DNA from: Tipula vernalis
Lineage: Eukaryota > Arthropoda > Insecta > Diptera > Tipulidae
Direction: 5' to 3'
Length of the DNA stretch: 64,000 nt
Assembly (NCBI GenBank): GCA_958295665.1
Contig: OY282560.1
Span: 258,797,368 to 258,861,367, forward strand
Positions 24,830 to 37,156 of the stretch are shown here, in pieces. Each line of letters begins with the position of its first letter. Positions within the stretch are counted from its first letter, which is position 1. The notes under the pieces are model-generated. The model was not told where the DNA came from. It was given only the letters and a program-made list of their open reading frames with translations, and ran no database searches. A program made the position numbers and the translations under genes.

Positions 24830-26961
24830 TAAGTTCTTGGATTATTTCAGCAAGCTGAAAAATAAATTTCTTGGGGGGTGGAGGGGGGGGGCATTACAAC
24901 GCCAAACATATTCAATGGGGTTCAAGAATAACATCGCCGAAGGGCAAACAACTTTATGAAGCTAAAGAGGAACAATCCTTGGATTATTTATCTGCCGGTC
25001 ACCAAACTTACTGGCCCACGGATAAAAAGAAAATTCCTGATTTAATTGACTTTTGTGTAAATAACGGCATTCCAAGTACATATGCTAAGGCCACCGATTG
25101 CCACGATCTGTCTTTTGATCACTCACCGGTAATAGTATAACATTGAGTACCGATGTCCTAAGGAACGAAATACCGAATCGTCTTACAAACAAGCGAACTA
25201 ATTGGGATCAATAAAGGGAGCTAGTCGAGGAAAATTGTTTAATCGGAAAGGCTACACCCTTCATAAGTGGTTCTGAAAAAGTTAATAAACTGTCCCATAA
25301 TATATAGGAACTAATCCAGGAAAAGCGAAAAATTCGCCGTCAATGGCGTAAACCACCGTTAATGAAATGGAAACTATATACTATTTACAGAACTATTTAC
25401 ATAAGTAATCTCTGGGCAACCGAAAAAATTTAAAAAGGCCAACAAACTCGAATCGATTGATTAGACTACCAATGGAAATTGGGCGAGAAGTGATGAAGAA
25501 AAGCCAATGTTTTTTCAGTATTCGCACCACACGAAGAAGCTAATTATTTCGTGCAACCCCAGTAAATGGATGATGGTTTATCCTACAAACCCATAAAGTA
25601 TAATTGGTTGAAAATTAAGAATACAATTAAAAATTACATAAGCCCAAAAAAGGCACCAGGAAATGTTCTCTTTACTGGATAAATTATAAGGGAATTGCCA
25701 GAAAATGCATAAAACTAATAACATTCATATTCAACGCAATCATGCGAACCAGTTATATTCCTCAAACATGGAATATATCTTTGATCACAATGATATCTTT
25801 AAGCAAGGAAAAAATGAAACGCAGATCACATAATATCGTCCAATAATCATGCTGCCCACAATCTCAAGTGGGTTCCGAAACCAACATGGTACCAAATACA
25901 ACAAACCAAAATAGACAGAAAAAGAAATATTGGTCCGCGGCCTTCTTGGATATTGCACTAGCCTTTCATAAAGTTTCACACGAAAGAGCTAAAGAGCTTC
26001 TATCGAAGAAATTTCATTCAGTTCAAACAAAATAGCGCAACTACTTGCTTAAATGTTATTAATGCAGTTGTCAGGTGTCCCACAAGGCAGCGTTCTACGG
26101 CTAATATTATACTTAATGTACACAGCCGATTTACCTGTAACCAACAAACTATTAACATCAACATTTGCCGATAACATGGCCATCTTGGCAATAATCGTAA
26201 AATTACCTGAAAGGAGTTACAGAATCATTTGAACAAAATCGCGAACTGGCAAAAGACATGGCGAATAAAAGTGAATGAAAACAAATTTACTCACATCACA
26301 TTCCCGCTAAAAAAATGCACCTGGCCACCAGTAAAATTAAACGATACAAATATTTCTCAACAAACGAAGGTCAAATACTTAGGTTTGCACCTGGATAGAA
26401 GGTTAACGTAGAAAAATCATATTAAAACAAAGCGCAACAGAATAAAAGTTAGAATTTAAAAAATGTATTGGCTTAGCCAATAAAATTTTACTGTACAAAG
26501 CGATAATAAAACCCATACATATGGTATTCAGCTATGGGGATCCATAAGCGCTTCAAACAGAGAACTCCTGCAACGAACCCAGGCGAAAATACTTCGCAGT
26601 ATTACCATTACCAACAACTCCATGATACTTTCGAAATAGTAAAATGTACATGACGGCTTTGGAATTAAAACCATTAAAGAAACAATTAAAGAATTCAGTT
26701 CGAAATATTCAGGCGGCTGAGAAGAACGGATCCACTCGGAGTGGTGAACCTGTAATTTTATTAAATGTTTATGTTGTATATACATATAAGTACAATTCAA
26801 ATTAATTAAATTGAGAGCAATACAACAATAAGTATTAACAATGGTTAAGGCTTAAAATATGTAATAATCTTAGCTTAAGATGTGATTACTTCTTGTTAGT
26901 TTCTGATATAGACAGATTCAAGAATAAAGCCATTGACAGCATTTAAAAAGTAAAAAAAAAA
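24830..26961 (+). mobile_element. Jockey-like LINE relic, 5'-truncated
   Basis: The region from 24871 reads YNAKHIQWGSR and then LIDFCVNNGIP and DHSPV, which are blocks of an APE-type endonuclease. Further downstream, scattered frames give PKKAPG, then FLDIALAFHKV (reverse transcriptase block A) and KVKYLGLHLDRRL (the C-terminal RT block, about 26368-26405). The order matches Jockey-clade non-LTR retrotransposons. Many stops and frame changes show decay, and the catalytic Y/FADD box is barely recognisable (FADNMAI-like, about 26163). A run of A ends the element at about 26952-26961, after an AATAAA at about 26930, as expected of poly(A)-primed insertion. Confidence 0.8.
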
Positions 26962-29345
26962 TCTGATAGTAATTAGTTTATTTATACCAATATTTATAAC
27001 ATTTTCATAACAACCTCATTCTGGTCAAATTGAAATAAAACCTTATTACAAATCGTGTGGTCACTAAGTCAATCCATGTTACCTAGATGGTAGCACCAAA
27101 ACACCATACATAGATCGTAGCACCAACTAAAACTTATCACCTAGGGCAAATTTCATGTTCAGAAACTGTAGGAAAAGCAAAAATTCAGAAAATATTAAGA
27201 ACGTGTGATAATTTTATGATTAAATAATTTTTTTTCGAATTTTTCTGCAAGCACCTTTATACATCTGACTCACACTAGTAAAACTAAAGATAAATTTAGC
27301 AAGTACTAGTTAATTCATCACAGCCAACTTTGATCTTTTGTCAAAATGAAAGTTCGCAAAATATATTTTAGGCATAATTTAATTTTAATATTTCTGCAAT
27401 TAATATTTACATAATACTAATTTAGCCTGCTTATATGTTGTTGTTAAGGATATGTAGAACAATTTTATATAAACGTTCTATAATATTTTAGCTTTTTTCA
27501 TTGAAAAACTTTAAGTTAAAAATCAAAATTTTGACAATGGATTCTTATGGCAAACATTGAAAAATTATACCATTAAAAAAGCTTTTTAAAAATTATGACA
27601 TATGACTATGGCTCTATACTCTAGAAGGTTCTGATATAATACAATAACGTTACAAAGATTTATTATGCTTTTCGTTCTATTTAGATAAAATTAATCGTTT
27701 CATTTTTTTTTACAACAATACGTAGTTGTTTCCTTGATGAATCGTGGTACAAGCAAAGTGAATTACGGTGTATTAACCAATTTGGGGATCGGGCTGGGTA
27801 TGGTATCCGGCAATCAACGAATAACTACAATACATTAATAATTACAAAAACAATTAAAGGCAGTTATCCACTTGGAAGTGCAACATGAAATTAATGATAA
27901 TTTTTGTTGCTCATTTATCCTTATTTTTCCAAATACACAAATTTACAAATGGGTTATTTAATAATTCAAACAAATATTTTTGTAAAATTGCGTTTTCGGA
28001 TTGGCCCCCGACTATTAATTGGTATATTACTCTATATTATACTTCATATGTCAAAGAAAAATGACCTAAGACATTTAATTTACTTGAAAATTTGTATAGA
28101 AATACTCAATCGTCTTTGATTGAACAATAAACGGGGCATATTTGAATATAAATACTTATACAAGGGCGATTGTGTGCTGTGTGATGTAGATTGAATGACG
28201 TATCAAATTAAAGCTATGTACATAGACAGGGAAATTAGAACAACAAATTAAATCAAAAGTCAAAAGTAAAGTTTAATTTTAATAGTGATATGTAATTGAG
28301 TTTATTTATATACTTTAAGATTAATTATTGAATATAATGAATTATTCAACCGGATTAGATAAGAGTCTCACGTTTAATAAAACGACGTAGGTTCAACAAC
28401 CGAGACCAGTAAGAATATTTTTAATATAAGAAAATTTAGCTGCTTAACTCTGAAGAAAAACCGATTTTGTCGAAATGCATCAGCATACAATACATATACT
28501 CTGCATGTACATTCCATCGGCGAGTACCGGTGCCACAGTACCGGTGCAACTGAAGCCAGCCCAACGAAGTAAGATCAACCTTAAGTCAAACTACCATTCG
28601 CAAAGAAGAAATCGCGAAAGAAAATATGGGATACAACACGGAACTAAGCGTTAGGAATGATGCATTCGCCCACCACTATTTATATTCTGCTGCAAAAGAA
28701 GAAGTTTTCAATCCAAAATAGCATACTAGCAAGTTCAATTCTTCCCAATTTGCATAATAAACCCTTCTGCCACTCATAATCGAATACGATAATTTGAGAT
28801 TTTATTAAAACTGACAACGGTAAAGATATCACACAAAATCGGAACAACGTTCTTAAGCTATGCTGTTTGAAGTTAAATTACTTCTGGTCAACTGAAAAAA
28901 TAACGAATTGTAGCTAGTCTTAAAGTTGATCGCAAGATGTGAGAAACATATAAGATTCGTTGTCTCTTCACTTTGGCTCAAATAAATCAAAGTTTGATAG
29001 TATTAGATTTCAGCTTTAATATTCTTCATGAAGAAGCATTCATGAAAATATGTAATTTCAAACTGACCACCTTCTTCACCTTTTCGTTTGTAGGTAGAAT
29101 CAATTCCCTTTAAATCAAACGCGAGTCTATTGAGTCATACAAAAAAAGTTTCATAAACAAATTTGTTTTTTAATTATTAATCGCGATTTAGCGCGAGTTA
29201 ATCTTATTATAAATAACGTTTAGCTATAATATTCCCATTCTTATCAAAATTATTTGTTTTGTTTAGATGAAGTGTTTTATATACTTAAATCAATGAAATG
29301 ACATTGAAGTTCATTATATCACTACATTAATTTTATTTGCCTCAG
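26962..29345. other. AT-rich stretch, likely intron
   Basis: No convincing gene. A small direct repeat GTACCGGTGC lies near 28525 and 28542. If the exons downstream belong to a gene that begins left of here, this is intronic. Confidence 0.4.
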
Positions 29346-29384
29346 TCGGGCGGTATACAAGAGACTACGGACTTTGTTCTGACT
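29346..29384 (+). CDS. Possible 39-nt exon upstream of the tail-anchor exon
   Basis: A pyrimidine-rich tract ending TTTGCCTCAG (29336-29345) precedes TCGGGCGGTATACAAGAGAC. A GT follows after 39 nt. A 39-nt exon would not change phase and could join to the exon at 29614. The donor (ACT|GTATAT) is weak and no family match supports it. Confidence 0.2.
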
Positions 29385-29613
29385 GTATATATAGAGATTC
29401 AAAAATATTTTTTGTTGATAAAATACTATATGACGAAATTTGAATTTTTTTCTTCACAAATCTTATTGTATTCTTATATTTTTGCCACTGCAACGAGAAA
29501 AATTTTTTATTTTTCAAATATGTATCTTGCTCAACCATTAAGACAAAAATATATTGCGTAATTATTTTTATACGTGTTACTTAAAATATGTTCTATTTCT
29601 TTATATTTTTCAG

Positions 29614-29870
29614 TACCATCCGAACCAATTTGGATATTGGGTAGACGTGAATCATCTGGGCAATTATTTTGGCGACGTGATTCATCCAAAGTTAAATTTC
29701 GATGTGATGTTGAGGTGCTTGAATATGTAAAAGATCCAGCCGAACATATGTCACATCAATATGACAGTGATTCATTGAATAAAACAAATTTCTTAATCGT
29801 GTGCGCGACATGTGCAGCCGCCCTAGCAGTTACAGTCGTCTTACCATGGTTTTTAATGGGTTCTAGTTAA
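29614..29870 (+). CDS. Terminal exon: KVKF motif and C-terminal membrane anchor
   Basis: A strong acceptor (TATATTTTTCAG, ending 29613) opens a frame with two bases completing a split codon, then PSEPIWILGRRE. The frame runs 84 codons to TAA at 29868-29870. It contains KVKFRCDVEVLEY, and KVKF fits the RVxF docking consensus for protein phosphatase 1. After a hydrophilic stretch (HQYDSDSLNKTN) comes a hydrophobic segment of about 22 residues (LIVCATCAAALAVTVVLPWF) ending MGSS, so the product should be tail-anchored with a cytosolic N-terminal body. G+C content rises above the flanks, as expected of coding DNA. I do not recognise the family; earlier exons must lie to the left, perhaps beyond the window. 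The PP1 link is inference from one short motif. Confidence 0.65.
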
Positions 29871-30635
29871 GAATTAGCTGAATATTTGCAACAAATGTAA
29901 CCTACTGGTTATTGGAATTTGTTAAATTAAACTCAGATGCCTACAGATACACCCAATACAAATACAAATACAGAAAGGTGCTTTTATTTAAAGAAGATCA
30001 TGGTAAACAAAATTTTATTTTTGAATTCTTGTCATTATTATTAATTATTTTGTTTTTGTTTTATATTTATGCTGTGATTAAATAATTAAATTATATATAA
30101 GTAATAATATATTATAAACTATTTTATTGTAAACAACCAAAATAAGATTATTCACTAAATATAAGTTTTGTAAGTCTTATATTTTGATTTAGATTAGTTT
30201 TGTAAATATATTTAAAATAAACCAAACGAAAAATATTTTTGAAATAAAATTATTTTAAAATTAATTTTATAAATCAATTAAATTTTCAAATATTATTTAC
30301 TTTGCTCTTTGTTACTTTGATGTCGACTTGAAAACGTTACTAAGGTAAGCAGTAAGAATTTTATAAACTACAGTGAAATCTCTTTAAAACGACAGCAGTT
30401 TAACGAAATTATCAGTATATAATGAAGTTTCGTAACCAATTTTACCACTATAGGACTTTTTCCTTACATGCAGTTAATTGTCAAAAATATTTGTAGGCCA
30501 ACATAATATTATTACATATCTTGTTTTCTCTGTTTTAATCAAATAAACTAAATTAGCTATTACTTTGAATTTTAGAAAAGCTTTTGAAGTATTGTAAAAT
30601 ATTGTATGGACAGAGACTTATACATAGTCAAATCT
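29871..30635 (+). other. Probable 3' UTR and intergenic/intron sequence
   Basis: After the stop codon the sequence turns very A/T-rich. AATAAA-type poly(A) signals occur, the clearest at about 30217 (AAAATAAACC) and 30242. No gene seen up to the Penelope-like fragment. Confidence 0.4.
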
Positions 30636-30639
30636 TACA

Positions 30640-31665
30640 CGAGGATCCTACAAAATAGTTTAATAAATCTATAAAAAATTTAATCAAAAAATCAAAACAC
30701 TTACACTTAACACTTATCAATCCAACAGCACCGATAATGAGAGGATTACCTACATTACACAAAGCTGAAGTACCAATAAGACCTATAGTTAACTTTACTT
30801 CGGCTCCATCTTACAAAATTGCCAAATTTATTAATAATTGGATAAACAAAACCGTTAAATTAGAAAATGGCCATTCCATAAAAAACAACCTCGAGCTAAT
30901 CAATAAAATAGAAAGTCTGAACATACCAAATAATGGAAAATTAGCATCGTTCGATGTCGCTAACATGTGCTCAAATATACCCTTAAGAGAAGTATTGGAT
31001 ATTACAAGGAATTTATTAACCGATTGAGATGTAGAAACACACGTCATAGATGAATTAATCTATTAGAAGATACTATAAATCAAAATTATTTTGAACACGA
31101 AAATATATTTTACAAACAAACCGATGGTCTTCGGATGGGCAGTCCACTATCCGGCACATTAGCTAACATTTATTTAAATTACTTCAAAAATAAATTTATT
31201 ATGAACAACATAAATAAATTCTACAAAGATATCGTGTACAGGCACAGATATGTAGATGATATCCTGATCCTATTTATGGGTACAATCAGACAACTAAATC
31301 AATTTTTAAATTATTTAAACCAATGACACCAAAATATTAAGTTTACATTGGAAATTGAAAATAATAAAAATATAAATTTCTTGGATATAAATATAACTAA
31401 TTATGATTCTCAACATAAATTCAAAATATTTAGAAAACCAACACAAACCAGCCATACGATCCATGAGAAGTCAAACTATCCATACCAACACAAGATTTCA
31501 GCATACAACCGAATGATTCACCGGCTAAATAGGATCAATATGTCAGAAATAGATTACAAAGATGATTTAAACATAATCAAATTCAGTGAGAGTAAACTGT
31601 TACAAATCAACAAAAATTGACTTCATAAATTCAATTTATCGAAAAAAAAAATGGAATACAGGCAC
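30640..31665 (+). pseudogene. Penelope-like element reverse transcriptase, broken
   Basis: Frames from 30737 give MRGLPTLHKAEVPIRPIVNF, then LASFDVANMCSNIP (RT block with the first Asp). After a frame change near 31025-31070 comes DGLRMGSPLSGTLANIYL, then YRHRYVDDIL (the catalytic YVDD), NINFLDINI and FRKPTQTSHTIH. This motif order is diagnostic of Penelope-like elements, whose RT is followed by a GIY-YIG endonuclease. Here the coding similarity ends at about 31665, so the endonuclease and the N-terminal part are missing. Stops at 31025, 31324 and 31618 confirm a pseudogene. Confidence 0.88.
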
Positions 31666-32992
31666 TCATCTAGAGATGTGCGGGTACTCGGGTAGTAACT
31701 ATTCGTTATTTACTACTCGTTCCCACCCAGTTGTACTTTGCATGATCGAGCGAAGTTTTTTGTATGAGATGGCATATAAAAAACATAAGACGGATGCATA
31801 AAATTATAAAATAGAATATTCGGTTTTTTTAAATGTGTGAGAATGAATATAAATGGTAAAGCACCTGATGTCAACTAGCAGAAGTAATGATCGATCTACT
31901 GTTTTGTAGTTCATTTTTTGTTTTCAAAGTATTTTATCATTCTAGATTTTACTTTGGTGTGAAGTATACATGTACAAGACAATTTTTAAAGTGCAGTGTA
32001 TAAAAAAATAATTCGTTAAAATAACAATTAATTAATATATTAACTCGAAATTATGTAAGTACCTATTGTATATTTTAATAAAATTGTGTTTAGTGTTTCA
32101 TAAAATTTCATTTTTTGTTTGCAAAAATAAATCAACGGTGAAACGGTGCCGTGTGTAAAATTTTTCTGCATATTCCTAGTTTTTGTTTTATCCTTTATGT
32201 ACTTATGTACATTCGTTTTTACTACTTATGTACGATTGAGTGCTCTAACAGCGCTAATTTAGCGATCACCGTGATCGCTCAATTTGACCTCACCGTAAGC
32301 AGCACTTTACACCATATTTCGTCTAAAAAAGAACGAATACCGATGGAATATTTGGTTCAGTAGTATTTGTAAACGGTTAGTTTAAGAAATTGTTTGATAG
32401 ATGGTGCTGTTATGTCGGTAAGGTAGAAAGAATTTTAGCAGGTTATGTCCAAGAGCATGCATACATTCATAATGTTTTGTGCATTATATCGTCCCAATTA
32501 CTGTTGTAAAGTCGTTTTCAGTAAATATTTATGGTTTGTTCAAATTTAGAAAAAAATAAAAATAAAAGCAAACCAGAGAATGTTACAGCCTTATTATTGT
32601 TTTAGATAAATGCAAGATTTTGCAGAAGAAATAAATGTTAGCCAATGGTTCGAATTCGATTATATCTGAGAATTTTATATTGCCATTCCCCGTATTTCAA
32701 AAAAAATTAGCTGTTTTGAAATTGAATATTTTCTCAGGATTATCACTTTGAGTGAGTGCGAAGTTGTCTATATTAATTGGATCAACCAAAACCAACAAAA
32801 AGAAATTAGTCCTCTCTTCCCCTCAGATTAAAAACAGAACGAAATGAATTTGACAAAAAATCGTATATGGTATAGAAACTGTCAATTACTGAGTTTGTTT
32901 CTCCCTCAGTTGTACATATCGATGGTGTTCAATAAAAGCGGCTTAACTTATAAATTTTTTTATTTACAGTTACGTGTCTGCCCCTCCCCCCA
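31666..32992. other. Non-coding stretch
   Basis: It begins with TAGAGATGTGCGGGTACTCG (about 31671), which resembles the end of some hAT-type MITEs, but no partner end was found. No gene seen. Confidence 0.35.
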
Positions 32993-33101
32993 TTTTCCCG
33001 CCTGCTAAAATTGCAGAATGAATTTTTCACAATTTGATCCATAAGTGATTAATAAATCAAATTGTGGAAAATTTATGCTGATTTTTTAGTGGGCGGGAAA
33101 T
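32993..33101. repeat. 109-bp foldback
   Basis: TTTTCCCGCCTGCTAAAAT at the left pairs with the right end GTGGGCGGGAAAT. Internally CACAATTTGAT pairs with ATCAAATTGTG, and AATTTTTC with GAAAATTT. It is imperfect and non-coding, in A/T-rich surroundings. Confidence 0.7.
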
Positions 33102-33363
33102 TATGTAACATACAGGTAATTGTAAACGAAAAATTTCATTTTTTGAGGTGTGCCGGTTTTCTTGTATGCCATCGATATGTATAATATTAACGAAACAAAA
33201 TCAAAACAAAACTTAACTAATGTCTATCTATACGGTGTATATGGAAATTAATGTTAAATATGTATTATCAAAACATCACGATGGAATAAGCAAATGCGAG
33301 ATTGCATTTTTCATTAAAATGTGAACAAGGTATAAGCATTTTATTTTTATTTTTCTGTTGCAG

Positions 33364-33518
33364 CAACAGAATTAGGGAAGATATTTTTGGACAGACCGAG
33401 TTTGTACTCGTATAATTACAAGAAATCAGATCCGCCAACAAAGCAGCTCTACTTTCATCCTGGATGGTGTAGCCTGTGGACACTGTCCCCTGTAGGCCAG
33501 ACGGTGACAAGTTTTTAA
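33364..33518 (+). CDS. Exon-like ORF ending in TAA, alternative last exon candidate
   Basis: A good acceptor (TTATTTTTCTGTTGCAG, ending 33363) opens a frame that begins with two bases of a split codon and continues TELGKIFLDRPSLYSYNYKK, then DPPTKQLYFHPGWCSL and ends GQTVTSF followed by TAA at 33516-33518. The G+C content and the clean 50-codon frame stand out from the flanks. The splice phase is the same as for the exon at 29614, so the two could be mutually exclusive last exons of one gene, one with a membrane anchor and one without. I do not recognise the protein. It could also be an internal exon, or a relic. Confidence 0.4.
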
Positions 33519-33669
33519 TTTACTGATCACATTTCGAACATTCAACTAAAACGAACATTAGAACGAAGAAACAAAATGTATTTATGTATTTGGGCATACA
33601 CCAATTAAGTTTAGTTTTTAGTTGTTTAAAATTTTTAATCTTTTTGAAGCATATGTTGGAGATACTGGT

Positions 33670-33795
33670 GTTAATTTGGTTTGGAAATTCGTTAATTTGT
33701 TTTGAAAAATTGTTAATTTCATTTGAATATTGATTAATTTGGTTTGAACATTTGTTAATTTGGTGTGAAAAATGGTTAACTTGACATGCAAAATG
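33670..33795. repeat. 21-bp tandem repeat, six units
   Basis: Six consecutive units of exactly 21 bp start GTTAATTTG-G/T-TTTGGAAA (variants ATTAATTTG and GTTAACTTG). Point differences only, no length change across all six. Frame-neutral (7 codons), but stop codons occur in the repeat. Confidence 0.85.
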
Positions 33796-34014
33796 TTTAT
33801 TTTTAGTTATGTTAATCCATCTTACAATCTATTGTGAATGATCTCATGCTCAAAATCGATTGTGTTCACATGTTGTTTTTTGTTAATACAAAATTTTTAT
33901 AAATAAAAAAATAAAAAAGTTAAGGTTTTGATAATTAAAGAGCACCTATATACCTTTTTCAAGTCTACAACAATTTTAACAACAATTTACAAATTGACCT
34001 AAATTAAACAACTC

Positions 34015-34345
34015 ACTTAACCCCAACGCAAGGTAATTAAACCCTAACTCAAGTTCAACTTAACTGAGATCGAATCAAATCTCAACCCTCTACAAAAATC
34101 CACACTGAATGGCCAACCCATCTAGTCTCCCACTAAACCCTAAACTCGAACTCAAATTAATTCCCAATCCCCCTCACTCCAATCCAGCTCAACTTCAAGT
34201 TAAACCCTATTCAACCCTAACTCGACCTCAACTCAACCCAGCCCTAAACTCAACCATAACTTAACCTATAACTAAACTCTAAATAAATCTGAACTCAAGC
34301 CAAACTCAAGGTTCAACTGAAACCCTAAATTAACACGGTTCGAAA
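34015..34345. repeat. G-poor degenerate AACTCAACC/AACCCTAA tract
   Basis: About 330 bp made of variants of AACTCAAC, AACCCTAA and CAACTCA, with very little G on this strand. It is a decayed minisatellite or microsatellite with a 6-9 bp word. It resembles arthropod telomeric CCTAA only in scattered words and never as a regular array. Confidence 0.6.
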
Positions 34346-35080
34346 ACTACATGCGTATAAGAACTCAACTTATTCTAATCTCCACCGCAAAAAACAATTA
34401 ATTACTGTTTCTGCAACCGCAAGCTGGCCCACAGCGCTTTTTACAATTACACTCGATCATTTAAATTAAATTTTCTGGATCTGGTGGTTGCTCCTGGTCG
34501 AGTTGCTTAACATTAATTATATTGGGCAAATTGTAAATTTCGCCATTTTATTTTGTAATAAAAACAGAAATTTGTTAATAGATCATTAACAAAAAATAAG
34601 CAAGCCTTTTCAATGTTGATAAACAGAAAGAAACACGTTTCATAAATATCCATTTAGAAGTTTCGGAGCCCGAGATTTTACACGTTTTTTCACTATAGGA
34701 AGTCAACTGTAGACGCGGAATATAATAATATATTATTTTGCTCAGTTTTTCCTATGCATTAAGCCGCAATATTCCAGTTTTGTCATGATATCGTGGCAAA
34801 ATGAGTCGGAAAAGATATGCCGTTTGAACGACTCTGTCATCTCTACAACCCAGACGGTTTAACCAATTGAACTGAAACTTCATATGTATTTAAGATTTTT
34901 TCATAAATTGGGAGGTTCCAGTGAATTTTAGTGCAAATCGGGCAACTGGAAGTGGTAAAAATCTCAAAAAGTATAATACTCCGAAAAATATGACAGAGCG
35001 AAAAATCACACCTGCGGAGTTAATTTGTACTTTCTATGTCATTGAACATTCCAAAATGTCTAAAATTGGGACTCGATAAA
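34346..35080. other. Non-coding stretch
   Basis: No gene or repeat recognised. Confidence 0.35.
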
Positions 35081-35084
35081 CCAG

Positions 35085-35280
35085 TTTAAACTAATTGAGG
35101 CTGTACAATAGCCATTGAAAAAAATACCAGTAGCATTAGAAGAGAAAGTAGAGACCAAATTGGAAGAAGCACTTGGTTTAGATATTGTTGAAAGAGTTGG
35201 TGGACCAGACCGTTGAATATCGCTCTTTGTGATGGTATTTAAAGAAAACAAAAACTTACACATAAGCGAAGATAATCACA
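35085..35280 (+). pseudogene. Ty3/gypsy reverse transcriptase fragment
   Basis: The plus strand reads KKIPVALEEKVETKLEEA, then GLDIVERVGGPDR, a stop, and ISLFVMVFKEN. These match the N-terminal RT region of Ty3/gypsy elements, where a Trp is normally found at the stop (TGG to TGA). Another stop precedes it. Only about 65 codons remain, and no LTR was seen nearby. Confidence 0.65.
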
Positions 35281-36174
35281 ATATTCTTAGAAATCCAGAT
35301 TACTTATATGCTTATTGTCACGTGTTTTAAATTTCACACCTCCATTTACTCAAATTATTTCGCTCAGAGTTAAATTAAAAACAATAAAATTATTTATAAA
35401 TATTCCGGTTGGTATTCTTATAAAAAATAATACTTGTGTTATAAGTATGCGATAATTCAACTTCACAAAATAGAAAAACTCTTTTTATTATATTTATTGT
35501 TTGGATATCATGAAATTTAAGTGCACCAATATAAATAAACTCAGCTGTATTCAAAATCAATAAATCTAATTGACTTAAAATATCTTATCACTCTACATAG
35601 TTTTTATCTCATTAAAACGATTGATAGTCGTTCTATAATACGCGCATGTTCCATTTTAGCTAAATTTATCGAGACGAATGGCAAATTGCCAATTAAAACG
35701 TATATTCGTGTAGGTTTTCAAAGAGTGTGCAACCAAAACCAAATAAATAGAGTTTGATTTTGTAGGCTTGGCATTTCCACACTCGTAAAGCTAAACAATT
35801 ATTTACTTTGTTGACTAAATAAATTAGATAAATAGACAAAACTGTAGATTAATATTCTGTAAAACAAGATAATTAAAAAGTTAATTAAGTAAATTAATGT
35901 ACAACATTGAAAAAAATTCGTACTGTCATGATTTTTGATGAAACTAGTGATAATAACAATTTCGGTGAGGAAATTTTATAGATACGTTGCACGGACATAG
36001 GTCGTTTAAATTAAAGGTTTTCGAATTAAATTGTAAGACCTTAAGTGATAACAGAAATGAGATGGTTTTGCATAATAATAAAATAAGGCTAACAATGCGG
36101 AATACTTTTTTTTGTCTCTTAATAAGAAACATAACTCTTTTATAATTAGACGAGCGATTTGTTTGTTTAATAAC
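35281..36174. other. Non-coding stretch
   Basis: No gene or repeat recognised. Short minus-strand frames (36218-35944) are Leu/Lys/Phe-rich and unsupported. Confidence 0.35.
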
Positions 36175-36441
36175 TCAGAAACTAAAAGAAAATTCTTCAA
36201 AATTACGATTGATATCATTACAATTCATATCCGTTACAGTTTTTGTCCGGTATAAGTGCATTGATGGGTCGTTTTTGACTGTTTCCATGATATAGTACGG
36301 GGGTGTCAAATCGGGCGATTTGTGTAGCCATTTGATATCGCCGAATTTCATCCATGAAACATTTGACGCAAAATGGTTATTGTTTGACCATCCGGCGATT
36401 TTAGACAACGATATTTCGATTGAAATGCATTTTGAGTGCAA
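36175..36441 (-). pseudogene. mariner-like transposase C-terminal fragment
   Basis: Minus-strand frame contains KWLHKSPDLTPPYYIMETVK followed by a short basic tail. The SPDLTP-x-x-Y/F block is the last catalytic-acid region of mariner/Tc1-type DDE transposases, with the Asp/Glu usually two residues after the Pro replaced here. Upstream catalytic blocks are absent. Confidence 0.5.
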
Positions 36442-37156
36442 ACAAAAGAAGGTTTATTTCCATTTAGGCTTTTCTGCTCGCGTTTTATTGGGGTAAATCG
36501 CTCAGACTGAGAAATATTAAGAAATACAACAATGTCGCCATCTGTTGCTCGGTCAATTAATTATGGCCCGTCTTATATAAATATTGAGCTACTTTGAATA
36601 CTTTTAATAGTTTCTGTCTGTTTTAGAACTTTCCTATTATTTTACTGATTGTATGTTCTTTATTAAGGTAAAATCACACTACATCCCACTATGCCAAGCG
36701 CCTTACTAGTTTTACAATCACCCGTTTTGGGCAGATAACAGACTGCCTTGGAATTGGAAATGTAATATGTATATTACGTAATATGTGAACCTTGACAATA
36801 TTACCAATAATAAGCATACCAGTAATTAACTATATTCAAAACCAACAAAAAAATTGTAAACAAGTTACGGTAATGGGCCCATTGAAAAAGTGTCGGTCCG
36901 ATAACAACATATTAGTCCTCATTGATGAAATTACTAAAAATAGTTGCAATTTATAAAGGCAATCATAATATTACAAAAATTTCTTAAAATTCAAAAATGT
37001 TCAATAAAGAAATACATTTTTATACTTTGTCGTCAGCCGAATTTTACCAAGTCGGAATTTTGTAATTTCAACAATTTTTTTTAGATTTTTGTAAGACGGG
37101 TTTCTTAAATAAAACTAATTTTTAATAATTTTGCCATTATTAAATGACAATCACTG
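36442..37156. other. Non-coding stretch
   Basis: No gene seen. TAATATGTATATTACGTAATATG near 36762 is a small palindromic patch. Confidence 0.35.

Noticed and set aside
31671..31740. hAT MITE beginning TAGAGATGTGCGGGT
   Set aside because: No partner inverted end or 8-bp duplication found within the window.
33268..33510. 80-codon minus-strand frame opposite the exon at 33364
   Set aside because: It is the complementary-strand shadow of the plus-strand exon, which has a good acceptor and better composition.
34015..34345. Interstitial telomere repeat
   Set aside because: CCTAA words are scattered and irregular; there is no (CCTAA)n or (TTAGG)n array.
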